DNA from: Vitellaria paradoxa | Taxonomy: Eukaryota; Streptophyta; Magnoliopsida; Ericales; Sapotaceae | Direction: 5' to 3' | Length of the DNA stretch: 64,000 nt | NCBI GenBank assembly: GCA_019916065.1 | Contig: CM034238.1 | Location: forward strand, 26,337,246-26,401,245 | Shown: positions 48,777 to 60,720 of the stretch, one piece after another | How positions within the stretch are numbered: position 1 is the stretch's first letter | Layout of the letters: each line of letters begins with the position of its first letter | The notes under the pieces: model-generated | The model's database searches: none | The model's input: only the letters and a program-made list of their open reading frames with translations | What the model was told of the DNA's origin: nothing | Translations under genes and position numbers: made by a program

Positions 48777-49205
48777 CAATGTCTGATTGCTGGGGATGTC
48801 GTCAGGTTGAAAATGCAATTGAAAAATTAAATGATCACTTGAACTTGGGGCTAGAGTAAATGAAATACTATCCATATTAGGAAATGGCATAGTGGTAGAA
48901 GCAACTGAAGAAATTGGTGCATAAGCTAGAGCAACTGAAGCATTATCCTGAACAGGAATATCAATAATGACAATGTTATTTGAATGGTTACTTACCTGAA
49001 CATGAATTGTAACAATTATAGGAAGGATAGAAGTAACTAGGGCAGGTGCTGAGAATGAAGGTACAGTAGAATCAATAAACATAGTGGTGGCTGGAGGCCC
49101 ATTAGAAGGGGGAGCAAGAGCAACAAATGAATGCTTTGGAGCTGGAGCTCTTTGATGTTTAGTCATATACATAAGGGCTCCTTTGGAAATGTTCCCGTCA
49201 ACCAC
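48777..49205 (-). pseudogene. Unidentified minus-strand reading frame, upstream part
   Basis: An open minus-strand frame of about 145 codons rich in Pro, Ser, Ala, Val and Ile, with KGALMYMTKHQRAP near its start. Removing copia element 4 and one CAATG copy makes it run on in frame into 43633-43330. It continues weakly to the right (to about 49260) before stops accumulate. It has no recognised domain. It may be the ORF1 region of a LINE or another retroelement; the identity is open. Confidence 0.45.
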
Positions 49206-50160
49206 AATCTTTTTTCCTTTATCATCTAACTTAAACTAAGTTTGGACTGTTGGAATTGCTTGAATGTGGTAGGTCGAGAATGTGAGCGATTGGGGACTAA
49301 AATAAATTAAAATAAAACTAAGTAACCTAATAAATAAAATATGGGCATTGGACCCTAGGGAACAAATATCCAAGTAGGTATAAAATCAAGTGCGGTTTTA
49401 GAGAGAGGTTGTGCTTGTACATTTAGAGAACCAATCATAATAAAATAGGAAGACATCAAGTCATCCGCTTGTAAGGCGCTCTAGATCTTAGCATCACCAA
49501 ATTAATTTGCAAAAGTAGGAATTTAAGTTCTAAATGGTGGGACATTGAAGCACATAGCAACTACAAGTTTTCAACCATGACATTGCCCAATTGGATCCAA
49601 AAAGACCAAGATAGAAAAATGGAAATGAGGATTAACTAGAATTTGGAGGAAATAGTCTATGGTTGATCAAGATATCAAATCACTAGTCTTATGGTGACTC
49701 AAAGTCATAATATTATCAGATTTGATTTATAAAATAATTTGGATGAATTAATCTTAAATGGCAAGCCATCAAATCTTGAATTCATCAATTGGATCCATAA
49801 TCATAGTATTGAGTATCAAATTTCTAAGGCTACCAGGCAAAAAACCCCAATTTCATATTAGCATTTAGGGTTAATTTAAGAAATTAGGAACAATGTTGAG
49901 AATGAAGGGATTCTAGAGTTTTGTAATCCCTAAATAAATTTAAGAATTATAAAACTCCAAAATATAGAGAAATCCAACACACCCAAGTTTCCCATATCAT
50001 CATCCATCAAGACCTAACAGAAAGACATGTATTCAAGTATTGAGAAATTAAGATTCCATAGAAAAATTAGGGTTTGAATATAAATCAACCAAACAAACAA
50101 ATAATTAAAATGAACTGAATTAGGGCATACATTACATCATATATCATCCATACATAGCCA
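49206..50160. other. Unassigned stretch, perhaps more of the same minus-strand relic
   Basis: The minus strand around 49400-49650 gives several 20-40 codon open pieces interrupted by stops, possibly decayed coding sequence upstream of the frame at 48777-49205. Nothing is identifiable. Confidence 0.35.
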
Positions 50161-51500
50161 AAATATGCCTATGCCATCCATTACCCATGTTGCTAGGAGC
50201 TCACACAAATCAAGCGTTTTACTATAGTCTCCCTCACACCAAAATACTTTCTTGACTTCCCATAGCTCATTGCCTTTCGGATCGGTTTTTGCCATCAGGA
50301 ACTTGGGATCCAACTTTTCGTAACTATTGTACTCAATAGGAATAACCTCACAAATTTCCAGTTACGTGTTCTCTCATACCAAGTTCGTTACGGATTCACA
50401 AGCGTTCTTTATATTGTTTTTCTGATCTCAATCGAAGTCACACACAATTTCACCTCCATCATTGGTTGCCAATCAATGGCAATCATTATTATTACGCTGG
50501 CAATCATTGGAGGCTCATTACCTCTCAGGGATAATCATTTCTAGTTATTCTCTATATTTTGATCTCCGGGCTGCTCACAGTCCCCTCATGAGAAGGGTCA
50601 AGTGGTCTTCTGCTATCTCTGTATTTGCCACACTGTCATAACTAAGAGACTTCATTCTTCTAAATATCTTTGACTTAGAAGGAAATTGTTTATTCTGCCT
50701 TAGCTCCTCCAACAATCAATGCCATAGTTACTGTCATCTATTATGCAAATACGCCTGACTCAAAAACTCTGAGTTGGTGTATACGTGGTGCTCTAGACTA
50801 CACTTCCCGTACCTGAGGCCTCTTTGTCAGAGCCTTTACTCTAACACTGACATGGGTCCTCTAACCATGAGCCACCGTAGGATATACTAAAGCACCATCT
50901 CCCATACCTATCAGCCTGAACTCCCCGGCCTTAGCATCTACGTGGCTTCGAGGCCCACTTCTGTCTCTTCCACTCAGAGCGGCATGTAGTGGTATCCTCT
51001 AAAGAAAAGTGATAAAATAATAGCATCACGGACAGCACACTAATGACTCAAAAGTCAATCAATATCGAAAATCATATAAAGCATGTGAGCGCATAGTCAT
51101 ATAATCACATGACTTGCAGATCAAACGATTTCATCGTACCTGTGTATTTTAGGCCTAGGCATTGATAACAATTTGTCACGCCCTGATTTCTCGTGATCGA
51201 GGATTGCGACCATGTCACATGCAGCTATATATGATCATACATCCTATCCCATAATTAAAGCCGCACAATACTACCTGAAACAAAAATTGAACAAAAGTCC
51301 ACAATATAAAGTTTTTAAAGTGACTTACCAACCAAAAAAAAGAAAAGTTTTTGAAGTGTTAACCCACAAGCTAAAAAAAAAAGAAAAAGAAAAAAGAAAA
51401 AAGTTTTTAAAGTGTTAACTCACAAGCTGAACAGCAATGCTCTAAAAAAATAAAAATAATAACTAGACTCAACTCATTTCGTACAATCCCATCGAAAACT
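50161..51500 (-). repeat. Gypsy-like LTR element relic, minus strand
   Basis: TGTCACGCCCTGATTT at 51174 on is an LTR terminus (GGGCGTGACA on the minus strand). Directly inward on the minus strand follows ATTGTTATCAATGCCTAGGC, a degenerate primer-binding site close to TTGGTATCAGAGC. The GC-richer sequence at 50700-51000 is then the decayed leader/gag part of a minus-strand gypsy element. No intact frame remains and the far end was not found. Confidence 0.45.
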
Positions 51501-51521
51501 TTAAATGTAATAGAGTATAAA

Positions 51522-51860
51522 AGGGTGTTTGGAGACACAATTTTTAACAACTTTTGATATTTTTTGTCAAAAGTTATCAGTTGTAATTTTTGTTATGTTT
51601 GGTGAAGTAATAATTTTTAGCAATTTTTAGTAACTTTTTGTAATTTTTGTGTGTTTGATAAAATTTTTAATAACTTTTGATAATTATTAGTAACTTTTAG
51701 CAACTTTTGGTAACTTTTAGCAATTTTTAGTAACTTTTAAATTGAGAAATTATTATAATAGAATAGAAAAGTGACACCTTCTGATATTTTACCAAACATC
51801 CAATGAACAAAATTTGGTACTTGTTTGCTAAAAGTTGCGTTGCCAAATGCTACCAAAATA
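51522..51860. repeat. MITE-like AT-rich segment with CTTTTAG repeats
   Basis: Starts AGGGTGTTTGGAGACAC and contains about ten variants of TAACTTTTAGCAATTTT. It lies just upstream of the first duplicated JAZ-flank segment and is absent beside the second copy at 62.5 kb, which suggests insertion. The ends are imperfect. Confidence 0.35.
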
Positions 51861-51955
51861 CCTCATACTAGAGATTTACACAAAATCTCTCAAGCTTTAT
51901 AAACAGCAAAATAAAACTAAAACACAATTTTGATGTTGGGTTTGGGGATAAGAAA

Positions 51956-52530
51956 AAGGGGGTGGGGGGCTTGTAGGGGTAGATCCAGAATTTTCACCAA
52001 GGGAGATACTGGGTATATTTAAGAAGAGGATAATGAGTTATGTCAGGGTTGTAAATGAGAAATATTTTTACTTTTAGGGATATATATAATTATTATTAGA
52101 TATTAACCTAGTAAATATATTGTTCACAATTTAATGGTTTAACTGATCTTTTAGTAGAACCTGAGATTTGATAAGAATGTCTATATTTACTAAAAAAATA
52201 ATAATAATTGTTAAGTTTAATTATTTATAGAATATATTATATTATATTTTTTAATATTATGCACAAAAGCATCCAATAGTTTGGTTGGGGAATACACTTT
52301 ATTTCATAAAAAAACAATTGGGTTCGATTCTTGTTCATCTTTTTTTTTTTTTTTTTTTTGGCTAAAAATTTTAAGTTAATTTTTTAATAAAACTAATTAA
52401 AATACTCTAATTTTGAATTAATTTTATTTTTTAATAAAGCTAAAATATTAAAAACTATTTTAGTAATTTCACTCTAACATCAAGGGAGGTCACTCTCCCA
52501 GCGGGCTTTTTCATAGGTCCGCCCATAGAG
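51956..52530. mobile_element. Insertion within the duplicated segment, MITE-like
   Basis: Present in copy 1 and missing from copy 2. The left side has AGGGGTAGATCCAGAATTTT and the right side TAGGTCCGCCCA, whose reverse complement TGGGCGGACCTA resembles the left, so weak terminal inverted repeats are possible. The interior is AT-rich with a T run (52341-52359). The exact ends and target duplication were not resolved. Confidence 0.45.
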
Positions 52531-52751
52531 ATTTGGTTTGGGTGTGGGGTTGTTTAGAAGTTAATTGAGTGAAGCAACTAGACGGATCCCAAAATGTGGT
52601 GTGAGAGATCACCAACAAAGACATGTTTTGCATTGTCCGGCAATGTAAATTGTTGTGATTGATAAGGTTGATGTTTGGGACCGCCATTTCGTCGGTGTTT
52701 TTATCGTTGGCCCTTGTTTTATGGGTCCATGAAAAACACGCGAGATTCCTC

Positions 52752-52757
52752 CATGTG
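52752..52757. promoter_or_regulatory. G-box variant CATGTG upstream of the JAZ gene
   Basis: CATGTG is a known weaker MYC2-type bHLH site. The duplicated copy has the perfect CACGTG at the matching position (62807-62812). JAZ genes are classic MYC2 targets, so the site fits, but binding is inferred. Confidence 0.4.
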
Positions 52758-52978
52758 CTAAAAAAGTATATTTGTCCTTTTTCTCGATTAAAGTTGCTTT
52801 CGAAATTCTCAAAGATGGTGACATGGAGTATTCAAACCTACTATTCCATCACAATTGTATGGAAACGCGTACCGTAAGTGGTAACCACACCAGAACCATC
52901 GTATGCAAATCGGTTTCCCACCTCGTATCCACCGTTGAACACTGGTTACCACCTCCTCCATTCAAGCGTTGATCCCAA

Positions 52979-52986
<8 letters not shown>

Positions 52987-53021
<35 letters not shown>

Positions 53022-53032
53022 CTCTCTCTCTC
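52987..53032. repeat. (CT)n microsatellite in the presumed JAZ 5' region
   Basis: A CT run of about 46 bp with one CG interruption, followed by TATATATG. CT runs are common in plant 5' UTRs and core promoters. It lies after the end of the duplicated segment. Confidence 0.85.
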
Positions 53033-53814
53033 TATATATGTATATTTACACACACATGCATATATTACAGATAAATATACTACTTTCATCCAAATTATAC
53101 TGAATTGATACTGAAGATTGGCTCCTTCATCAGGTTCTCTCTATTTCTTTTTCATGTATATATTTTTTTCTTTCTAACATGGGAGCTTCATTAGAATCAT
53201 TACATATTTGCATGGTTATGTGAAAGGTCATAAATTATATTGAAGTTAAAGGTTAAATCTACTTTTGAGTGTTACTATTTTAATTTCGTTTAGAATTCTA
53301 AATTTTACCAAAGAACACAAAAAAATTGTAAAAAATCTTAATTTTTTTCACTGCACAAATTACGAGATTATAATTTTTATTATTTTTTTGATACTCCTAA
53401 CACACTTTATGACAGGATAATATGTTAGAATAAGCTTATAATTGCCGTGCATATGAGTAATTCTTTTTTTTTGTTTGAAGTTATAGACTCAAAAGTCTCC
53501 ATATCATTGTGACAATTCATTTAATTTGACAAATTTTGGTGACGGAAATATCATTTTCCACGTAGTTTTATTTCAATTTCATACCATTATTAATTGTTGG
53601 CTATTTTTGGTTGGATTACTGATATAAGACGACTTTGAACGGTTTTGTACGGAAGAAAAGAGTTGCAACTCTGTAGTTAAGGATTCTACGGAGATGGTAA
53701 ATCTTGCCCCCAGCCGTAGATGGTCAAATTGGGATATTAGATAAAAACAACAAAGATGGATTAACACTCTGCGAGGAGAGAAATCAAAAGACAACCTCAA
53801 AGTCATCAGGGGAC

Positions 53815-56800
53815 ATGACTGATCAAACCCTTGATTTGTTCCGAAAATACTTGGTCATGAAAACTCCTCCGAACCTTGGGAGGACTAATGAGGAAGAATC
53901 AGAAGCTACCAAAAAGGTTCCTCCGCGCCCTCTAGTACCACAAAAATTTGAGGGTGGTGTTCGACCCCCTGCACTTTTGGAGCGAGCAATAATTCCAGGA
54001 CTTAGGTATATATATTTACACACCCACTAGGTTATTTCTGTAATTTTATCTTTTTATTTTCATTTTTTTTAACAAATGAATATTGAGAAAAGCAGCTAAG
54101 ACCAGTTAGAAAGGAAATTAAAATGTCTTTAGGCCAAACGGTGAGAAACTATCAAAAATTATAAAAAGTTAAAAATATTTACTTATCTGTACCGACTTTT
54201 ATTATTTTCGTTTTTTGTGCATTTATCTTTAAAATTTAAATTTTACAAACTTTTATAAAAAGTTACAAAAAATTATCTATTTTTTTTTATTTTTTTTAAT
54301 ATTTGTTAACTTTTCGTACTATTTTTTGATAAAACAGTTGGAACAGCTTGTTTTATACCGTTTCAATGAATTATTTTGATAACTTTTAATTAGTTTTTCA
54401 AACACTAAAAATTAATCGACATTCTCTACTTTTTTCTAACTTTTGGCTACTTTTGATCGTCTAAACAATCCTTTATATTATTTAAAATTGTAACAGGACT
54501 TCAAAATAAAGGAGACACTATAAATGTTATCCTTTTATATATTAGTATATATGTATATACTATATTAACTTATCAATATTTCTTATTATAGACTAACGAA
54601 TAACACATGTCTATAACACTTATTAATTAAAATTAAATATGCAAGTATTTGAAATTAAAATATGTTAACACTTTTTTTTTTAAATTCAAAATAAATTTTT
54701 ATTGTTCTTAATATAACTTTTCAAATATTATCATTAAATTTAATTCAATGGTTTATCAAAATGTAAAGTGACCAAAAGACGGGATGGGAGTTTGAGAAAA
54801 AGTTTTGATTTGTAAGAGATTTTAACCATCCATTGAAGAATAAAATTTAATCTAAGCGTTCAGATTTTAATTTGTGAAAGGGATATTTTTGAAATGTGTT
54901 ATATTTTATTATATATATATATATATATATCCTTTCAACAACTTGAAGATTGACTTTGTAATTAAAAGTGATTAATATATATTATGGTATTGTAATTGAT
55001 ATGTGATGGTAGCAAGGCTGCGACTCCAACTTTATCGGATGGCAAGGCTTCCGCGGCACAGCTAACAATCTTCTACGGAGGGGTTGTGAGTGTCTATGAC
55101 GATGTGCCTCTTGACAAGGTAAAAATTAAGGAAAAATGGTAATCAACAAAAAAAATATATGTATATATATATTAGAACTTGAAATGATGTCACAATGGTC
55201 GCAATTTTGTAGTTAAAATATATTTTTATGAATTTACTATTTTGAAGTGGTAATAAATTCACAAAATTTTCTTGTCATTTTGAGTATTAATTTTTATTAA
55301 TTTTTTTTATTTTTTTCAATTAAATTTTATCATATATTACTTTTTTACCAACCTCTTATTATTTTCTTATAATTTTTTTGTCATCCAAATACTACCTTCA
55401 TTTCCAAGAAGAATGGGTATGTCCTAAGAACGTGCGTGTTGGATCTAAGGACTCATACTGCAAGATAAAAAGGAGCAATGAAATATATATATATATATAT
55501 ATATATATATCTACCACACGAATACTTTTATAAGACAATTCCATTTGCCTTTCCTGAGAGAAAATAAAAGATGGGCATGCATTGAAATAACAGATAGGGA
55601 TGGATAGAATCAACTGCTGCGAGACAGTTAGTCAGAACTTTTAATTTCTTTAAAAAGGGTTAGGAGTTCAATTTTAAAATCTAATGAATCTCGAAGGTTT
55701 TCACACAAGACGTAAGTCTTGAATTTAATCGATTTGCATGATTTGTAAAGTGTTATGCGAGTCCTTATTTACCCATCAGTTACACAATTCATTGAGAATT
55801 AAAATATATCAGTGGGGTCTGTGATTACCAAAATATATATATATATATATATATAGGTATGGATGGAGCCAGTTGCTTCCCAAAAAAAAAAAATAATAAA
55901 AATTGATAGTACTCTAGTGCACGTAATTTTAGTAAAAAAATTTTAATTTTTCTTTCCAAATTGATAATAATTATTCATAATTTTTTAATCTCATCCCCTC
56001 AAATATCAAATTCCAAATTTGTTACTGAAAAAGAACTATAACCGTTGAAGACCCTCTAAATTAGAGATTTAATGCATGATTTGCCGTTATTATTTATCTC
56101 TGTCCTGTACCATTTGTCTCCCTCTATTCTATTACCATAATCGACCGGTCTGACAAGTGACACTTAAAATTTAACGAAGTCTGTGTTCTTTTCTTGTATT
56201 CTATATATATGATAACACAGGCACGAGCCATCATGCTTCTTGCGGGAAACAACTCTTTATCAGCTCCTAATAATATTGCTCCAAATGTACCAATATCATA
56301 TGTGAAAAGACCACCGCACCCGCCAAATTTACCTTCAATTTGCAAATTCGAAGCAGGTATGCAACAATTTGATGTCATCCTGTTAAAATCAGATCTAGAC
56401 AATTTGATTAAAATTCAACAATTTAAATATATTTTTAAATTTTTAATTTAAAAAATATAATCATTAAATTTTAATTAAACAGTTAATTGTCACTAGACTG
56501 ACATTAAATTTAATGTCAATTTCCCTCGTTTATATTTCAAACTTCAATAATATGTTCTTTACTTATAGAATGTCGCTAGCTAAACAACTTGAAAATTTTA
56601 TTTAAAAAATTTTTTAGAATGACATGATTCAAGTATGAATAGGTCATTTCAAAATAAAAAGTTACGTTGAGATGTAATTTATTTACGAGGGTAATAATAG
56701 CCACTATATCATTTTGGGTGAACTTTCTTGCACATCTTTAAGTCAAGACAACATTTTCATTTATAAATTATAATTACCATATTGTTTTAGTAATGTTTTC

Positions 56801-58350
56801 TGTTTAAAAAAAAAAGAACAAATTAACTGCTCCCACCTTCCATTATCATGATAGATAAAAATTAAAATTAAAAATAATTTTCATCGAGCATGTTTTTAGT
56901 TTTTAATCACGAAAATAAACACTATAAATTAAAGAAAAAAAATTAAAAATTTTGTCGAAAATGTGGGTCAGTATCTTACCATTATTGATTCTTCTCGGTT
57001 TTTATCTCTCAGAACTACCCATTGCGAGAAAGTACTCCCTCCAGCGATTCCTTGAAAAACGTCGTGACAGGTGTGTTGATTAGCTTCCATATGCTTACTA
57101 CCCTTATCAATTAGCACTCGATATATCTCTGAGATTTTTCTCCATATAAATCAAATAATACAAGAATTTAAATCAAACTTATCAAACAAGAAAAAGAGCT
57201 TAAATCAATCGAACCCACACATTCTCAGATTATGTTTGGGACTGAGCTAGAAAGAAAACTTTTTAGGATTTTGGTGAAAATAAAAAAAATAATATTTAGA
57301 TATTATTTTTTACTTTTCATATTATTTTGTAACTAAAAATGTTGAATAAAAAACATGCTAAAAATGAAAAAGCAATTGGCTAGGGAAAAAAAAAAGGAAA
57401 AAGAAAAAGAAAAAGTAAAGCAATTTGCTAAACTCACATACTAATATCATAAATTTTCAAAATGCTACTGTAATTAAATTTTAATATAAAATATGAATTA
57501 CAGAGAGTAACCAATCTTAATTTGATAGAAAAAGGTAACATTTTAATGATCCAATTTGTATTTCATCAATAAAAGTAATAGCCAAAAATGATTTTTTTTC
57601 ATTGTACATAACAATAACTTTCAGTGTTAACTTGTAAGACGTTGAGTTTATTTCTCAATTATTATTAGTTTAAGTTTCCTCAAGATTATTAGGGCTTATC
57701 TAATTGTAAACTCATAAACTTAAAATCAATTAAGGTGTAGTAAACCGTTCCAGATACTTTGAACTATAAAAAAAAATTGTGACATAATGTCATGTCTAAA
57801 ATAAAAGACCATTTTGGTTTGTTTTTTATTTTTAAATGATTGGACCAAAAAGTAGCTACTTTATTTTAGAATTGGCAATATAGGGCACAACACAATAATA
57901 CGAACATAAACACAATATAGCGCAAACTCAAAATTATTAATAGAAAACTCGAATATAACAAGTACATTAACCCAAATGTGAAATGACTTGATACGAAACC
58001 AATTTACTTATTTCATATGTCCATTAAACTTTGGAGTATTTTAGCATAGACATTACTATGAATTCAGATACAGTGCATCAATCTAAATTGCTACTCCTAT
58101 CTTATTTGAGAATAAATTCTTGTGTATTTTATTACCTTAAATTAATTACTTAAAAGTGTTTGGACTAACACTTGCTTGTAGGGTAACAAATAAGTCTCCC
58201 TATGCCTCTCCAAATACAAAGTATGAAGAGAAAGAAGAGGAGCCAAAAGCAAGTAATGATGACATGAATAAGAAAGGAAACTTGACTCTCTCCCCTTTCC
58301 CTTCATGTCTTGGACACAATTTTCTCGAGGCAACTAGTAAGGGTTGTTAA
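53815..58350 (+). CDS. TIFY/JAZ jasmonate-signalling repressor (5 exons)
   Basis: JAZ proteins are nuclear repressors of MYC-type factors, recruit NINJA/TOPLESS through the TIFY domain, and are degraded when jasmonoyl-isoleucine joins them to COI1. Exons in frame with GT-AG introns: 53815-54005, 55013-55118, 56221-56356, 57013-57070, 58182-58350 (stop TAA), 219 residues with this start. The TIFY domain is QLTIFYGGVVSVYDDVPLDK (residues 80-99) continuing into ARAIMLLAG. The Jas motif is ELPIARK followed by SLQRFLEKRRDRVTNKSPY (residues 145-171), a full match to the S-L-x2-F-x2-K-R-x2-R-x5-P-Y pattern with an LPIAR degron. The 48-residue tail is acidic, then ends LTLSPFPSCLG. The start is uncertain: exon 1 is open back to 53701 without another ATG, so an upstream exon (possible acceptor at 53711-53712) or a frameshift is possible. 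A polyadenylation-like AATAAA lies at 58503. Confidence 0.85.
54125..54475. repeat. MITE-like AT-rich segment in JAZ intron 1
   Basis: Bounded by AGGCCAAACGGTGAG and CGTCTAAACAATCCT, with an interior of CTTTTAG/AAAAGTT phrases like the segments at 18.1 and 51.5 kb. No coding capacity. The family relationship is by eye and uncertain. Confidence 0.3.
57071..58181 (+). other. Jas intron of the JAZ gene
   Basis: A 1.1 kb intron splitting the Jas motif between R164 and V165, the conserved place of the Jas intron in many JAZ genes. If retained, the frame adds Cys, Val and Asp after Arg and stops at TAG 57081-57083, removing the V-x4-P-Y end of the motif and the whole tail. Confidence 0.7.
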
Positions 58351-59149
58351 ATAATTAAGATTATGAAGTCTACTTTCTGTAGTAATTGTATTTCTCAAAT
58401 TAGTTACTATCGTAATATTTGACATATATGTTATATTATCATTGAAGAATACAGAAACGTATGATTCCCTCCTAAATAATATACATTGAAATTTTAGGCT
58501 CAAATAAATGTATAATATGGCCAATTAATTATTATCAATAGTTGGGTTTTCTGAATTTTGAGGAAGTCAATATGTTAGGTGTGAATAAACAAAATAGTAA
58601 CAAAGACCTGGCATGAACACAATGATTTTACAAGGTTGAACTCACAAGCCTGCTTCCATGTACAAAAAACGAATAAAATTTCCATTGTGTTGATAAGATA
58701 AAATTTTTCTGTCTTTGGATTTGAATGCTTTCTGCCACTCTTCTTTGTTTTTGACTTATTTTTCACATCCTTAACCCCATATATCACCCACACATATATA
58801 TACAAAAAATGAGTAAGAACAATAATAAAGAGAGTAATTAAATGGACAGCCCAAAATAACTTGATCCTTATGCTATCTGTCTTGAGTGCTTTAGACGAGC
58901 TTAAATGCAGCTTGAAATTGAAACCTTTTTGGTTTTCACCTTCCGTAAACACATGAGTGAGAACCCATTAAATTTCTCCCTCTACACTCAAAAGGAGAAG
59001 AGAAAACCAACTGTAACTCCATATAAGAATCCCATATTAACCTTATATTAACAAAATATATGCTTGTGTATAGGAATTGCCTTTGTTAACATAATAGGAT
59101 TCTTACCTTTATAAATCTTTTACAGCTTTATAAGTTTCTTCTCCATTAC
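58351..59149. other. 3' flank of the JAZ gene
   Basis: Presumed 3' UTR, then AT-rich intergenic DNA. A minus-strand open frame at 58575-58952 has no upstream ATG and no recognisable domain, so no gene is called. Confidence 0.45.
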
Positions 59150-60720
59150 TTTGCATATCCAATGATAGTAGATATCAGTATGTTTTGTGCAACAGTGAAA
59201 CATGATGTTATTACTTAAATCTAAAGCACTTTGATAATCCCAGTGACTCAACTACTCATCTTATTCATGGCTCAGTTTGTAGAGAAATTGCTTCAGCTAA
59301 AGCATTTCATTTTTAACTTCAGTTGAAACAATGTATTCCACTTCTGTTGTAAATAAAGTTACAAAATTTTGAATTTTAACTCCCTTGAGTTGGCTACCCC
59401 CATAAAAGTAAACGCATAGCCACAAGTGCTCTTCTTACCATAAAGATCTGCTTCTTTCCAAAACTAGTTCAGAACCACCAATACAAATTTCAATGTACCC
59501 TTTAGACATCTTAGGATCCATTTCATATATTCCTACCCCTTTTTCATAGGGTGAAAAGAAATTTGCCCATAACTCCAACCATATTAACAATGTTTTGCCA
59601 TTCGCATGCCACACCATAAATCAAACACCATAGCTCATCACTTCTTGTTTAATGGTTAGGTCTGAATTCTATAATGGATCTCTTAATGAAATTTGTTTAA
59701 TAATGTGACTTTTAGATAAATGGGAAATTTATGTTCTAGGATGAAAATGAAGAAATTTATACAATGCTTGGGTTTAATCAAATACAATTTGAAGGATTTT
59801 AGTGGATAACAACATGAACAAAAGGCCTACTATATTGAATTAGATCCTATAGTCTTTAGTTTATAGCCCATTTTCTATGGTACTAGTTGTTGTTTCATTG
59901 AAATTGCTTTACCATAGATTAATGATTCAACTTTGATCATTATGGACTTGAACCAAGATTGAGTTTACCCTATAGCTTAGCTAAAATGATATATATCCAT
60001 GAAATTTGGATTAAGTGAAAAAAAATTGACTGAGTGGTAAGAAACTCTTAAGTGTGATCCTAAAGGAAGGAATTGATAGGCTTATTTTGACTAGGGAGAA
60101 CAAGTCATTCGACAAGGCGAATCCCAAATTGCTAAGGCTCTCAAAGGGGCACTTATTCGAAGCCAATATGTTGATGTATTGTGTTGAACCTTTTGATCGC
60201 CCATCCAATGTACTTCTCTTGTGAGAATTTTCATGCCTAATATTTGCTACGCAAGGCCTAATTCTTTTATTTCAAAAGATTTGGATAACTTCTTTTTCAG
60301 CTTTCCAATCATTCTAACATTCTTACCAACAATCAACAGATCGTCGACATGTAGTAAGAAAATGATGAAGTTTCCATCAAAGAACTTCTGAATATAAAAA
60401 CATATGGATCTGAATATGTACACTACTAACCCATCTTGAATGAATTGAATTTCTTGTACCATTGTCTCAATGCTTGTTTTAAGTCATATGTTCCTTCCCT
60501 TTAACTTTAAACCTTCTAACTATTTCATGTAAATCTCTTCTTCTAAGTTTTTATGGAGAAAGACTAGCTCTACATCCAATTGTTCTAGCGTAAGGTCCAT
60601 ACTAGCAACTAGACCCAATACCATTCTAATAGAAGACATTTTAATAACTAAAAATAAAATTTGATCAAAGTCGATATCTTTCTTTTAGCCAAAACCTTTG
60701 ATGGCTAACTAATGTTGCAT
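59150..60720 (-). pseudogene. Decayed copia pol fragment, minus strand
   Basis: Read leftward: scattered RT pieces (60480-60720), then an RT catalytic segment FIIFLLHVDDLLIVGKN (within 60247-60462) followed by LKKKLSKSFEIKELG, then connection and RNase H pieces (59430-59640; DLYGKKSTCGYAFTFMG near 59400-59455; ALAEAISL near 59290). Frames change repeatedly and stops are many. No LTRs are seen. It is not the same copy type as elements 1 to 4 as far as I can tell. Confidence 0.75.

Larger units (their letters stand above)
43629..48781 (+). mobile_element. Ty1-copia element 4 (Tnt1-like), old full-length copy
   Basis: LTRs at 43634-44026 (about 393 bp) and 48379-48776 (398 bp), primer-binding site TGGTATCAGAGC at 44029-44040, a degenerate polypurine region before 48379, and a 5 bp target-site duplication CAATG at 43629-43633 and 48777-48781. 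The first base of the 5' LTR is C where the partner has T. The LTRs are much more diverged than those of elements 1 and 2, and gag-pol is riddled with stops, so this is an old insertion. Confidence 0.9.
51853..52840. repeat. Duplicated JAZ upstream segment, copy 1
   Basis: Two blocks, 51853-51955 and 52530-52840, match 62486-62578 and 62583-62905 in the same order and orientation at about 85% by eye. The 575 bp between them is an insertion specific to this copy. Shared features include AGAAGTTAATTGAGTGAAGC and GAGATCACCAACAAAGACAT. It lies about 1 kb upstream of the JAZ coding region. Confidence 0.85.

Noticed and set aside
58575..58952. Minus-strand open frame of 125 codons with a hydrophobic segment, downstream of the JAZ gene
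   Set aside because: It has no ATG at or near its start (the first codon is GTG), no recognised domain, and lies in AT-rich DNA next to a decayed retroelement. It could only be an exon of a gene I cannot otherwise see.
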